Source: Amaurobius ferox (lineage: Eukaryota; Arthropoda; Arachnida; Araneae; Amaurobiidae). Taken from it: 64,000 nt of DNA. The position numbers were made by a program, and so were the translations under genes. This document shows positions 23,333 to 33,300 of the stretch, one piece after another (position 1 is the stretch's first letter; each line of letters opens with the position of its first letter). The notes beneath the pieces were generated by a model. That model searched no databases. It was not told the DNA's origin and saw only the letters and a list, made by a program, of their open reading frames with translations. The stretch covers positions 63,711,040 through 63,775,039 of the forward strand of contig OX578138.1 of NCBI GenBank assembly GCA_951213105.1, given 5' to 3'.

Positions 23333-24158
23333 TACTTTCCCTGCCATACATGGTAATGTATAGGGAAAGTATTGGAATCATGTTGAAAATCGCAACTCGA
23401 GTTTTCGACGGATCTACACGTTTTGAAACCTCTAGAATACGAAAACACTGTTTATAGCGTGATGTTTGTGTGTCTGTCTCTCTGTCTCTCTGTCTGTTTG
23501 TTTGTGTGTCTGTCTGTCTGTGTGCCTGTCTGTGCAATGTATGTATTCACTCTAACTCAAAAACTAATGGACCGAATTTCATAAAATTTGGTAGGTAAGT
23601 CACTTGTGTATGGCCCTGGTGCTGATTAGTTTTTGGTACCATTCGGAAAAAAGAAACCCGCCTTTCTTTGCGAAATGACCCGCAAAAATTATATGTATTC
23701 ACTCTAGCTAAAATACTAATTGAACCAAATTTCACAAAATTTGGTAGATAAGTTACTTACGGGATACTCTGATACTGATTATATTTTGGGTACGATTCGG
23801 AAAAGAACAACCTACCTTTTTTTACGAAATGGCTCGCAAAAATCGCAAAAATCTATGAAAAAAGACTACGTATGTTCAAGTATATCAATTAAATTCTTGT
23901 TTTATACGCAATTTTTGACGAGGAAAAGAATATAACCAACTCCATTACTTTAGGACTAACCGTTCCGTATATTTGAGATTTCTTGCATATTTGTTACGCC
24001 GTTTTCGGAAGAATATCCAATTACTAAATAAAAACAAAAATTGAATTAAAAATGCAAATTTAGTGTTATTTTATGCAATTAATCTATTGAATTATTAAAG
24101 AAATAAAGAAAAAATGAATTTGAGTCTGCTGAGAAAGTCATGTGCTGCCCACATGAGA
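23333..24158 (+). mobile_element. Family B tandem unit B3
   Basis: Hairpin 23333-23371 (TACTTTCCCTGCCATACATG), GTCT tract 23470-23530, AAATTTGGTA boxes near 23585 and 23738, 'ctaaccgttccgtatatttg' where the CGAGATATT box is eroded, and terminus 'gagaaagtcatgtgctgccc' at 24131-24150. Third member of a head-to-tail array. Confidence 0.8.
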
Positions 24159-24299
24159 TTTTTTAAATTTAAATTGGATTGGTTTAATGAAAATTGTTTG
24201 CCATTTAAAAAAATTTCATAAATTCTGTTGGCTATCTGCTAAGAATAATTAAATACATTTTTCTTAAATGTAACTTTAAGTTACGTCTTTTTACCGCGC

Positions 24300-25818
24300 C
24301 TCTAAATGTACTCCTTTTACAGTCAAAATATAATGTATAAGATCCACGGAACTGTGTTTTTAACGTTGAATTTTATATTTGGCGATTTTCTGGATGACAA
24401 CATGTAATACTATTTCAAAGTACCCAATTAACTTATATTTCACACAACTCTATATTAATAATTATCAATAGTGATAGCATCCTCAAAAAGCGTCCATATA
24501 TTAAAATATTTTATTAATTAATTCATCTGTTAGGCGTCATTTTTGCAAGTTTGGCGAAATTTTCGTCAATATAGCGCGAAATATCGCCAAGTTGGTGATC
24601 CTTTGCTAGATTATTCTCCAAGTTTGCCAAATACATATAAGTGTTATACACAAACGGAGAGAAGAACATGTCTTATACACTAGAATGTATGCCCGCCATA
24701 TGACGGAAATCAGAATTGGCGAAACATTACTTCTCATTTGGCGTCATTTTTTCAATTTCGCAACATTTTTGTCACTTTGGTAACATTTAAAATAATCGCC
24801 ATATTGGCGACGTCCCGCTAAATTTCTCGCCAAGCGTTATGGACGGGCGAAGAAATGGGTTATTCTTATAGTCTATGCTTATGTTCTTTCCAAGATATTA
24901 ACCTTTCATCAGTTAGTCGTCAAAAATAAAATTCGTCACCAAAATTTTATCCAAATGTTAAGGATGGAAAAATAGGTTATTCTTATAGTACTCGTAGATT
25001 CTTATATTCTTTCTAAGATATTGAATTTTTATGAATTAGTCGTCATTTTCATTGATTTAGCTTCATTTTTATCAATTTAGCGACTTTTTCGTTAATTTGG
25101 CAGTATTTAAAAGTCGCCAAGCTGGCGATATTCCGCCAAATTCGTCGCGAAAATCTCGCCAAGCGTTATGGACAGAGAAATAAGTTATTCTTATAGAAAA
25201 TAAATGACTATTAGCGTCCAATATAAAAGTGGTACCCAGAATATCTTTCCTCATGAATGGAACGAGCTAGATCCACCAGAGTGATGTCACCAAATTTATC
25301 GTGTAATATTAGATATGAAAAGTGAACATATTTCACAATAATTAATAATTTTATTTATGTGATTTTTTGATACATTTATTTGAAAAATGTGCAATATCTC
25401 AAGAATGATTCATGTTAGCGTTCTAAAGTTTTTGTTAATCATTTTCTAATGAAAAATTACATAAGAAATGACTATGTGCCTAACTTCATGAAAGGTTTCG
25501 ATTTTTTGATGTTTTTTTCAAAATTTCACTCGAAAATTTAGTGGGGTTCTGGACATTCGATTGCGTTTAAAATAATAGACTTCCAGTACTCACGGATTGT
25601 AATTTTTATAGCAAATTTCGTTCGAATCGTTCCATTAGTTCGTCAGATATTGTCTCCCCAGACTGACTGACACACACACACACAAATATCACCTCAAAAA
25701 CGTTTGATTCGTGTTCAGGGATGCTTGAAACGTGCTCTCCCGTCGAAAACTCATTCGAATTTTCGACCCCATCACAGCACTTACCTTATATATTATACTA
25801 TGTATATAAGGAAAGTAA
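24300..25818 (-). mobile_element. Long variant of family A, 3' terminus missing
   Basis: Like 17813-19512, this copy has expanded array blocks (24530-24620, 24740-24845, 25035-25165). It keeps the head: hairpin 25783-25818, 'cgtgctctcccgtcg' near 25732, CA tract 25672-25685. The TCTGATG terminus is absent, so the left boundary is approximate. Confidence 0.65.
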
Positions 25819-26142
25819 AAATCGTCTGCAAAATTATGTTTCTATGGAAGTGATTTTTTTTTATATATCGACAATCCTGGATCATAGAAACTCGAAAGGC
25901 ATACGAGGTAAAATCGATATTAACCATATCAAATTTGAAAAAAATAATCCGTTAAAAATTGAGAATGTGAATGCGGAACAGTCAAACAAACATACTGCCA
26001 TTTATACGAATATATTAAAGAGATTTCTTCTATAACATTATCATTCGGACTTCGTCTGACATATTCAAATTGTTGAAATATTCTACACCGAAAACACATA
26101 TGCAGATAATTTATTTTATTTTTGGAAACCATACTACTACTT
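25819..26142. other. Unassigned DNA
   Basis: An open frame runs from the A hairpin to about 26035, but most of it lies outside any recognised family and it has no identifiable domain. No other copy in the window. Confidence 0.35.
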
Positions 26143-26362
26143 TGCTTTCCGTATAATAATATATAAGGAAAATATTTGAATAGGATCGATAATTAGAACT
26201 GGCATTTTTATTGAATTCACTTGTTTTGAGCACTTCACAACACTTCACCCCCATTTGGCGTCTAAGTGTATATGTGTGTGTCTCTCTCTATGTGCTCCCA
26301 CTCTAGCTCTAAAACTATCCAATAAAATTTCATGAAATTCAACATTTAAGTCGCTTAGAATC
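26143..26362 (+). mobile_element. Orphan hairpin-headed element start with the shared motif order
   Basis: GCTTTCCGTATAATAATATA and 'ataaggaaaatattt' form a hairpin head. It is followed by a GTGTGTGTCTCTCTCTC tract (26273-26289), 'cccactctagctctaaaac' and the box AAAATTTCATGAAATTCAAC (near 26323-26342). It matches B in order but little in sequence outside the motifs. The 3' end is not identified. Confidence 0.45.
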
Positions 26363-26589
26363 ATGAAAGTTTACAACTGGTGCCAATGGTGCTTTGTGAG
26401 CATGATTTCAAAGTATCTGAGCTTGATATACTATGGAATTATTGCAACAAATTATATAAATATACTCGTTCGGAAACAGAATGTCTTTGAAGTTTCTTTG
26501 TTAAAGAAACATTCGAATTTAAACAACGTTGAACAAAATTTCTATTTATTCTTCTTATTACTTATGTACTTAAATGACCAAAAGAATAT
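26363..26589. other. Unassigned DNA between an orphan head and family G
   Basis: Frames of 100 or so codons cross this stretch (26363-26713, plus) but they run into repeat G and show no domain. I do not call a gene. Confidence 0.35.
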
Positions 26590-27161
26590 ATATTATTCTC
26601 TGGATGAAGTCACTTATTGGAAAGGTTATTCAAAAATATCGTTTTCTTTTCACTCTATTTCTCAACGACATATGTTTCATCGTTCTTTTCCAAAGAACTC
26701 AAACAAATTTTGAAGAAAACTTTCCATTAGTTTTATCTTTCTTCACAATACGCATAATTTGTTCTTTTTGTAAATAGCCACTTAATTTAATTCAAGACAG
26801 ATAATGCCATTTCAATAGAAATATAGCAATGGAGGAAGGGGGAATGGAAAGAAACTTCCTCCAGTTATTAAATAATGATGCGGTTTCCTTTTTTGAATAT
26901 ATATTTTTTATTTATTCATGTTTCCTATTCGGCCCGCTTCCGTTGAAGGAAGGACTTCCCGGTAATTGCATTTATTTTTCCATATTCCATACATACATTT
27001 ATATTGAATTCATATTTTTCTTCATAAGAGTAAAATATGATTTCTTATACAGAGAATTAACTCTTATAAAGATAATATCGTCTGACACATTTAAATTGTT
27101 GAAAAATTGTACCTAATTCTACCTATGCTAAGAAATCTTATTTTGTCTGGCGCTGTATTTT
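26590..27161 (+). repeat. Family G repeat, copy 2, upstream of an A element
   Basis: Blocks 'gaagtcacttattgg', 'caacgacatatg', 'ccaaagaactc', 'cacaatacgcataatttg', 'gacagataatgccatttc', 'aaataatgatgcggtttcc' and 'ataatatcgtctgacac' match other G copies. The A element head begins at 27162. Confidence 0.55.
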
Positions 27162-28071
27162 TATTTTCCTTATATACAATATTGTATAAGGAAAGTATTG
27201 TGAAGGGGTCGAAAATTCGAATTCGAGTTTTCGACGGGACAGCACGTTTTAAGCATCCCTGATCATGAATCGAACATTTTTAAAGTGATGTCTGTGTGTG
27301 TGTGTGTCAGTGAGTCTGTGGAGACGATGACTGACGAACGAATGGACCAATTCGAACGAAATTTGGTACAAAAATTACAATCCGTGAATACTGGAAGCTT
27401 ATTGTTTTTATACGCAATCGAGTGATCAGAACCCCCTAAATTTTCGTGTGAAATTTTGAAAAAATCATCAAATTCAAAACATTTAATAAAGTTACGCAAA
27501 TAGACATTTCTTATGTAATTTTTCATTAGAAAACGATTAACATAAATTTTAGAACGTTAGCATGAACCGTTCTCGAGCTATTGCACATTTTTCAAAAAAT
27601 TATCAAAAAATTATATAAAATAAAAAAAATATTTCCTATTGAGAAGCATGTTCACTTCTCATATGTAATATCATGCGATAAATTGGGTGACATCATTCTC
27701 GTGAATCTAGCTCGTTCCATTCATGAAAAAAGATACTTTGAGTAATACTTTTGTATTTGAACTCCAATAGTCATTTATCTGCTATAAGAATAAATTATTT
27801 CTTCGTCCATAACGCTTGGCGAGATTTTAGCGTCGAATTTGGGGAAATTTCGCCAACTTGGTGACTTTTTTAATGTTACCAAATCAAAGAAAATCTCGCC
27901 AAATGGATAAAAATGACGCTAAACCAATGAAAATAACGACTATTTGACGAAAATTCAATATCTTGGAAAAAATATAAGTATCTACTATAAGAATAACCTA
28001 TTTTGTTTTTACTGTAAAAGTAGTAAATACATTGCATTATATAAGGAAAGTCATGTGCTGCCCACATCAGA
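27162..28071 (+). mobile_element. Family A element, plus-oriented complete copy
   Basis: Hairpin 27162-27197 (TATTTTCCTTATATACAATA / TATAAGGAAAGTA), 'cgacgggacagcacg', GTGT tract 27291-27309, GAAATTTGGTA at 27358-27368, CCGTTCTCGAGCTATT at 27567-27582, 21-base array with palindrome-like block 27800-27960, second arm TATAAGGAAAGTC near 28040-28052, terminal hairpin 28052-28067. It confirms the family layout in the opposite orientation. Confidence 0.8.
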
Positions 28072-28589
28072 TTTTTTTTTAATTATATTTTTGAAGTATA
28101 CGATATATGTTATTTTCTGACAAAAATTCAAAATGCTTAAATTTGTATATTTATTTAGTTTTAGGTGAACATATTGAAATGAAGATTCTTACATGTGAAA
28201 TGTATTGCACATGTAAGTTCGGACCAGGTTTCCAATTCTTGAAATATAGTGGTTATAATTTTTATAATTTAATATTTTGAACTAGCTTGAAAAGGTGGTT
28301 CTAATTTCTGTAATTTAATTTTATGAACTGTTCGGAAAATGTCTAAACAAGATATACTGCCCACAATGAAAGATGTTGTTCACGCAAAACCATTTCCTCT
28401 CCATCGGATTAGAGCCACTGACAATTTTTTCTGTGATGATGAGACCTAAAGAGATCAAAACTAGTCAAGTGATAACATTGGCTACATTGCGAGTGCGATA
28501 TAAAACTTTAGAACGCCTTCTACTGATGTTTTATGAAAATATGGGACCAATGCTCTAAATATACTCGTCATGGAATTTTTTTTTATTAT

Positions 28590-28830
28590 GTAAGTTTTAT
28601 TATCGCTATTCAAAGAACTCTACTTCGATAACCATTATACAATTTGAAAATATTTTCGAGTTCAATTTTACAGATAATGCACATAATTTGTCCTTTCCAC
28701 AAGTAGCTATCTCTTTTATTTCTATTTTTACGGTAGAAATACGTCAGAAATAAAGCAGTTGAAAACGAATAAATGGATGGGGGGGGGGAGAATCTTCCCT
28801 TCCGATTTTTGAATAATGGGAATTAGAATT
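28590..28830 (+). repeat. Family G repeat fragment, copy 3
   Basis: Matches the central G blocks: 'caaagaactctacttcg', 'gataatgcacataatttg', a diverged 'ctatctcttttatttc', and a G-run at 28779-28788. It lies in the spacer of the foldback element and is not followed by an A or B head. Confidence 0.4.
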
Positions 28831-29236
28831 TATAAATATAAATGTTGTGCATTTAAACTATTAATGTATTTTATTATGTTTATGTTTTATTTATACACTT
28901 TAATAAATTATATGGATGTTAACTCGATGTTCGCATAAAATTGTGATAAATTGCAAGTTTTTTACCATTACAAGCCTCAGCTATTCCATACTCAAACACA
29001 CATAAAAAGGGTGAAACCGGTCCACAGATGTCGATATCTGTAATGGGAGCTAGCTTTATAAATCCATTGGCTCTGTGAGCATGGAATAACTAAAGGGGTG
29101 TAAAATATTCCCCCACTAGCATTAAAGCCTGTCCAAGACAATGAGAAAGGAATACAGGTGATGATGAGACCTAAAAAGATCAAAACTAGCCACGTAATAA
29201 CTGTGGTTACATTCCGAGTATGATATCAAACTTTGG

Positions 29237-30580
29237 ACCACCTTCTTTTGATACTTTATGAAAATAGAGGACCAATACTTTCCAAAGTTGGAGATCATAC
29301 TCGTATGTAACCACAATTATTACTTGACTAGTTTTGATCTCTTTAGGTCTCACCATCAGAGAAAAAATGGCTCTAATCCGATGGAACCAAAATGGTTTTC
29401 CGTGGATGGCAACTTTCTTTCTGGGTGGTATGTCTTCTATAGACATTTTTGGAGCAGTTCATAAAATTAAAATATCAAAATTAAAACCATCTTTTCAAAC
29501 TGGTTCAATATATTAAATTATAAAAATTATAATCACTATATTTAAAAAAACTAAAAACCTGATCTGAACTTAAATGTACAATATACCTTCCTTGTACAAC
29601 CACCTCCGTACAACCACCTCCGTACAACCTTCCTCCGTACAACCACCTTCTTTTGATACTTTATGAAAATATAGGACCAATACTTTCCAAAGTTTGAGAT
29701 CATACTCGTATGTAACCACAATTATTACTTGACTAGTTTTGATCTCTTTAGGTCTCACCATCAGAGAAAAAATGGCTCTAATCCGATGGAACCAAAATGG
29801 TTTTCCGTGGATAACATCTTTCTTTCTGGGTGGTATGTCTTCTATAGACATTTTTGGAGCAGTTCATAAAATTAAAATATCAAAATTAAAACCATCTTTT
29901 CAAACTGGTTCAATATATTAAATTATAAAAATTATAATCACTATATTTAAAAAAACTAAAAACCTGATCTGAACTTAAATGTACAATATACCTTCCTTGT
30001 ACAACCACCTCCGTACAACCACCTCCGTACAACCTTCCTCCGTACAACCACCTTCTTTTGATACTTTATGAAAATATAGGACCAATACTTTCCAAATGAT
30101 AAAAATACTTTCCAAAAATTATAAAAATTATAATCACTATATTTAAAAAAACTAAAAACCTGATCTGAACTTAAATGTACAATATACCTTCCTTGTACAA
30201 CCACCTCCGTACAACCACCTCCGTACAACCTTCCTCCGTACAACCACCTTCTTTTGATACTTTATGAAAATATAGGACCAATACTTTCCAAAGTTGGAGA
30301 TCATACTCGTATGTAACCACAATTATTACTTGACTAGTTTTGATCTCTTTAGGTCTCACCATCAGAGAAAAAATGGCTCTAATCCGATGGAACCAAAATG
30401 GTTTTCCGTGGATAACATCTTTCTTTCTGGGTGGTATGTCTTCTATAGACATTTTTGGAGCAGTTCATAAAATTAAAATATCAAAATTAAAACCATCTTT
30501 TCAAACTGGTTCAATATATTAAATTATAAAAATTATAATCACTATATTTAAAAAAACTGAAAACCTGATTCTGAGCTTAA
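29237..30580. repeat. Four tandem copies of a right-arm segment, period about 405 bases
   Basis: The junction 'aaccaccttcttttgatac' occurs at about 29236, 29641, 30046 and 30242, so spacings are 405, 405 and 196. The third unit lost about 209 bases internally. Units 1, 2 and 4 are almost identical and each contains the same minus-strand open frame of about 70-90 codons. A short internal array of 'cgtacaaccacctc' units sits at each junction. Confidence 0.85.
29570..29851 (-). other. Repeated open frame of unknown nature in the foldback arms
   Basis: A minus-strand frame starting MSIEDIPPRKKDVIHGKPFW recurs three times (ending near 29446, 29851 and 30452 at its start codon), once with 'KVAIHG'. 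The left arm encodes a related but diverged frame beginning MSKQDILPTMKDVVHAKPF (28340 onward), interrupted after about 36 codons. Peptide similarity between arms follows from DNA similarity of the inverted repeat. No known domain. It may be a remnant of a coding exon caught in the arms, or chance. Confidence 0.25.
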
Positions 30581-30839
30581 ATGTACAATATATTTCACAT
30601 GCAAGCAACTTCATTTCAATATGTTTGCCCAAAACTAAATAGGTATACAAATTCAAATATTTTGAATTTTTCTCCTTGTCTTTCTCCTTTTCTCGTCTTA
30701 AACTCTTCGAAAATTAAGTTGTAATATTTTTTAATAAGTTTTTAACATTAAAATTAAGTTTTATTTCGTTTAACACTGCATAATAAACTTGCCATAATAA
30801 GTGTTGAAAATAGTCATTTTAATTAAAAATTCGTTCAGT

Positions 30840-32180
30840 TGAGTTCTGTCACGTGGTCGATACCATAAGCAAAGTTTTAACCTTTTAGATCACCTGGCGG
30901 TGTCTGGAAAAAATGTTCAAGCCCCATCCATTCTGTCCAGCCCTTGGAGGATAAATCGAAAATCCATCCTGATTAGAGTCTGTCTGGTGGTCGATATTAT
31001 AAGTGTACAAATGTTTAGCCTTCAAAATCACTGGGTAGGCATCTGGAGGGTCTAGAAATGTTTTTGAATACCCTCCAATAAAGGGAAATCGGAAATCTAG
31101 CTCCGTTAGTTTATGTTCCGGATTGCTACTCGGTGTACAAAGATTTGGTATTCTAGACTATCAAGGAGGCTTCTAAAGAGCCCGAAAATGTTTTTAGACA
31201 CCCTTCCCCATTTTCTTTGCCCCAGGGAGAAACACAAAATTCCGGCTCCACTAGGTTCTATCACGTGGTCTATAGGGTGTCCCAAAAAAAATTGAAACGC
31301 GCTTGCGCTTTAATTCTTTACCTGTTGGAGGTAAGTGGGCAATGTAAATTGCAAAAATGTTGAAAGTAAGGTAGCAAATAAGACTACGTTAATGAAATAG
31401 TCCTTCCATTCATTTTCAAAAAGTTACACTTTTTAAAATTTTATACGACCCCCTTAGATAAATTTGCTCAATCAGAAAATTTTTATTTTTAATGCAACAA
31501 GATCATTAAAAAAAACCGCATATCTGTTTCTTTAAAATTGAGCGAGTTATATTTAATTGAACATTGTGAATAGGGACCCTATATCAAATTAGAAATGTAA
31601 ATTTGTGATATATCACAAAAAAGATAAAACTGAATGATAATACATAGGATACCCAACCGCGTAGTGAGTACCACTGCTTTATATGATCTCTGTCTGTGTA
31701 ATGCTTTATTTAGATGCATTTGTGATAAAAAAAATTTGACATATGTTAACGTATTTTTAATCTAAACAATTTCCATCGTCAATTTGTTTAGGATCCCTAT
31801 ATTCACTGATGAAACAGACTTTCACATGGTACGGAAAAGTGGAATAAGTCAGATTTTTTCCTTTATCATAATTCAGTCAATTTTAAAGATACAGATATGC
31901 GGTTTTTTTAATGTAGTTGCATTAAAAATAAAAAAATTTCTGATTGACCCAATTTGTCGAAGGAGGTCGTATAAAAATTTTAAAAAGTGTAACTTTTTGA
32001 AAATGAATGGGAGAACTATTTCATTAACATAGTCTTATTTCCTACCTTACTTTCAACATTTTTGCAATTTACATTGCCCTCTTATCTCCAACAGGTAAAG
32101 AATCTTTTTGGGAATTCAATCTTTTTGGGACACCCTGTATACTATAAGTGCACCAGTCTTATAAATCACCAGAGGACTTA
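30840..32180. repeat. Tandem repeat with period about 135 bases, interrupted by an inverted-repeat element
   Basis: About three and a half units share 'gttctgtcacgtggtcgat', 'atcacctggcggtgtctgg' and similar lines (30841, 30976, about 31099 and 31250). The last unit is split at 'cacgtggtcta' by M2 and resumes at 32140 with 'ctataagtgcaccag', matching 'attataagtgtacaaa' of the second unit. GC content is higher than that of the neighbourhood. Confidence 0.6.
31273..32137. mobile_element. Long inverted-repeat DNA element, copy M2 (865 bp)
   Basis: Same family as M1 at 7983-8844. Left end TAGGGTGTCCCAAAAA (first C changed to T), right end TTTTTGGGACACCCTG at 32122-32137, TA duplication at 31271-31272 and 32138-32139. 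Left and right halves are inverted repeats. No transposase. The insertion site is a TA within a tandem repeat unit, so pre- and post-insertion sequence can be compared. Confidence 0.85.
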
Positions 32181-32889
32181 TCTCTGAAAAGTTAAAACCC
32201 ACACATTAGACAATTATTATATAGATTATTGCCTGTTTGCAACTCTTGAGCTCTCTCTTAATCAATAGTATTAATTACTATATGACCCTCTAACAAACAA
32301 ATCTGATGTGGGCAGCACATAACTTTCTCTGCATAATGCGTCGACTTTGCTTCTTTCGCAGTGGCATAAAGGTATGCACGATCCCAGCACAATGATTATG
32401 GAATTGTGCTAACACCCCTAAAATTGAAATTCGGCAATTTTGGCAAATTGTCGAGTCTAAACGAATGGCTTACTCATACTCGCGGAAAAAATTATCATCA
32501 AACTGCAAATAACATTTAATGAATATCAATTGCATGAAACTAAATGACTACTGACAAATTCTTAAGACGCCAAAATGCAACACTATTACGAAAAGCATCC
32601 TCTCTCGTGAACGGAACGATCTAAATTCAATGATGTTGCATAATCTTGTACAAGGAAATGGAACATATTTGACGATACCTACCACTTTTAAATTTCATAT
32701 TATTGTTATGACAAATTTATTTGAAAACCGTGCAATATATTGAGAATGGTTCATGATAGTGTTTTCGGGATCCTATCATTTGTTTTCTAATAAAATCTAC
32801 TTTGAAACGATTACATTTTTATCATTATAGAAAGTTCTGACTTTTTAATGATTCATAGAAAAATTCTTTCGGATATTAGGGGGCATTCT

Positions 32890-33169
32890 TCTTCGACTCA
32901 GACCGTCCGACCTACCAGAAAGGTGTAAGGTATCTGTTTGGACGGCCGGGAAGTGTCACCCAATTTAGACCAGAACCCAGTGGGGGAGGCATTCACAGGG
33001 ACCGTACCCTCCTTCCCCTACCACCAACCTCTCGGAAGGACTTACGGACCCACATGTTTAACGTGATCGTACTCCGCATGAACACGGCGACAGTTTGGGC
33101 AGCGGCGGGAATCGAACCCGGGACTACCGAGTGCAACCTCCGCGCGCTAACCACAGGGCTACCGCAACC
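32890..33169 (-). mobile_element. tRNA-derived SINE, copy 2, full length
   Basis: On the minus strand the head at 33169 reads GGTTGCGGTAGCCCTGTGG (box A-like), with a perfect box B GGTTCGATTCC at 33107-33117. The tail end is degraded (no AAC repeats). It is flanked by a perfect 15-base duplication ATTAGGGGGCATTCT (32875-32889 and 33170-33184), so both ends are exact. A plus-strand frame across it is an antisense artefact. Confidence 0.9.
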
Positions 33170-33177
33170 ATTAGGGG

Positions 33178-33245
33178 GCATTCTGGACATTCGAGACATT
33201 CTGGACATTCGAGACATTCGAGACATTCTGGACATTCTGAGACAT
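33178..33245. repeat. Short minisatellite of GACATTCTG / GACATTCGA units
   Basis: About seven units of 9-10 bases directly after the SINE target duplication, apparently grown from the A-family phrase 'ttctgaacattcgat'. It translates to RMSRMSRM or GHSRHSGHS, which explains the open frames here. Confidence 0.7.
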
Positions 33246-33300
33246 GTCTCACAAGTTGTCAAGTTTGCAAACTTTGTCGCCAAGCACGGTGCGCAGAGAT

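Larger units (their letters stand above)
28108..30680. mobile_element. Foldback element with long inverted arms and an expanded right arm
   Basis: The left arm (28108-28560) is inverted relative to the right arm (29244-30680). 'gagacctaaagagatcaaaa' at 28440 answers its complement near 29340, 29745 and 30345, and 'gaacatattgaaatgaag' at 28167 answers 'cttcatttcaatatgttt' at 30609. A second, tighter inverted pair (29158-29236 and 29287-29356) surrounds the junction. The right arm contains a tandem expansion. The spacer holds a family G fragment. No transposase is visible. Terminal bases and target duplication could not be fixed. Confidence 0.65.
32302..33300 (-). mobile_element. A-like element (subfamily near A/B), hairpin end lost, SINE inside
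   Basis: Begins TCTGATGTGGGCAGCACATA. Shared phrases are 'ctctcgtgaacggaacg', 'ccgtgcaatatattgag' and 'ttcggatattaggggg'. It is interrupted by SINE copy 2 (32890-33169). Where family A normally has 'ttctgaacattcg', this copy has a short minisatellite (33178-33245). No terminal hairpin follows, so the right end is truncated or unrecognised. Confidence 0.5.

Noticed and set aside
26363..26713. A 116-codon plus-strand gene
   Set aside because: It runs from an orphan element head into repeat G, whose other copies are not open in this frame.
29237..30580. CRISPR-like or satellite array
   Set aside because: Units are 405 bases and nearly identical throughout, with no unique spacers, inside a foldback element in a eukaryotic genome.
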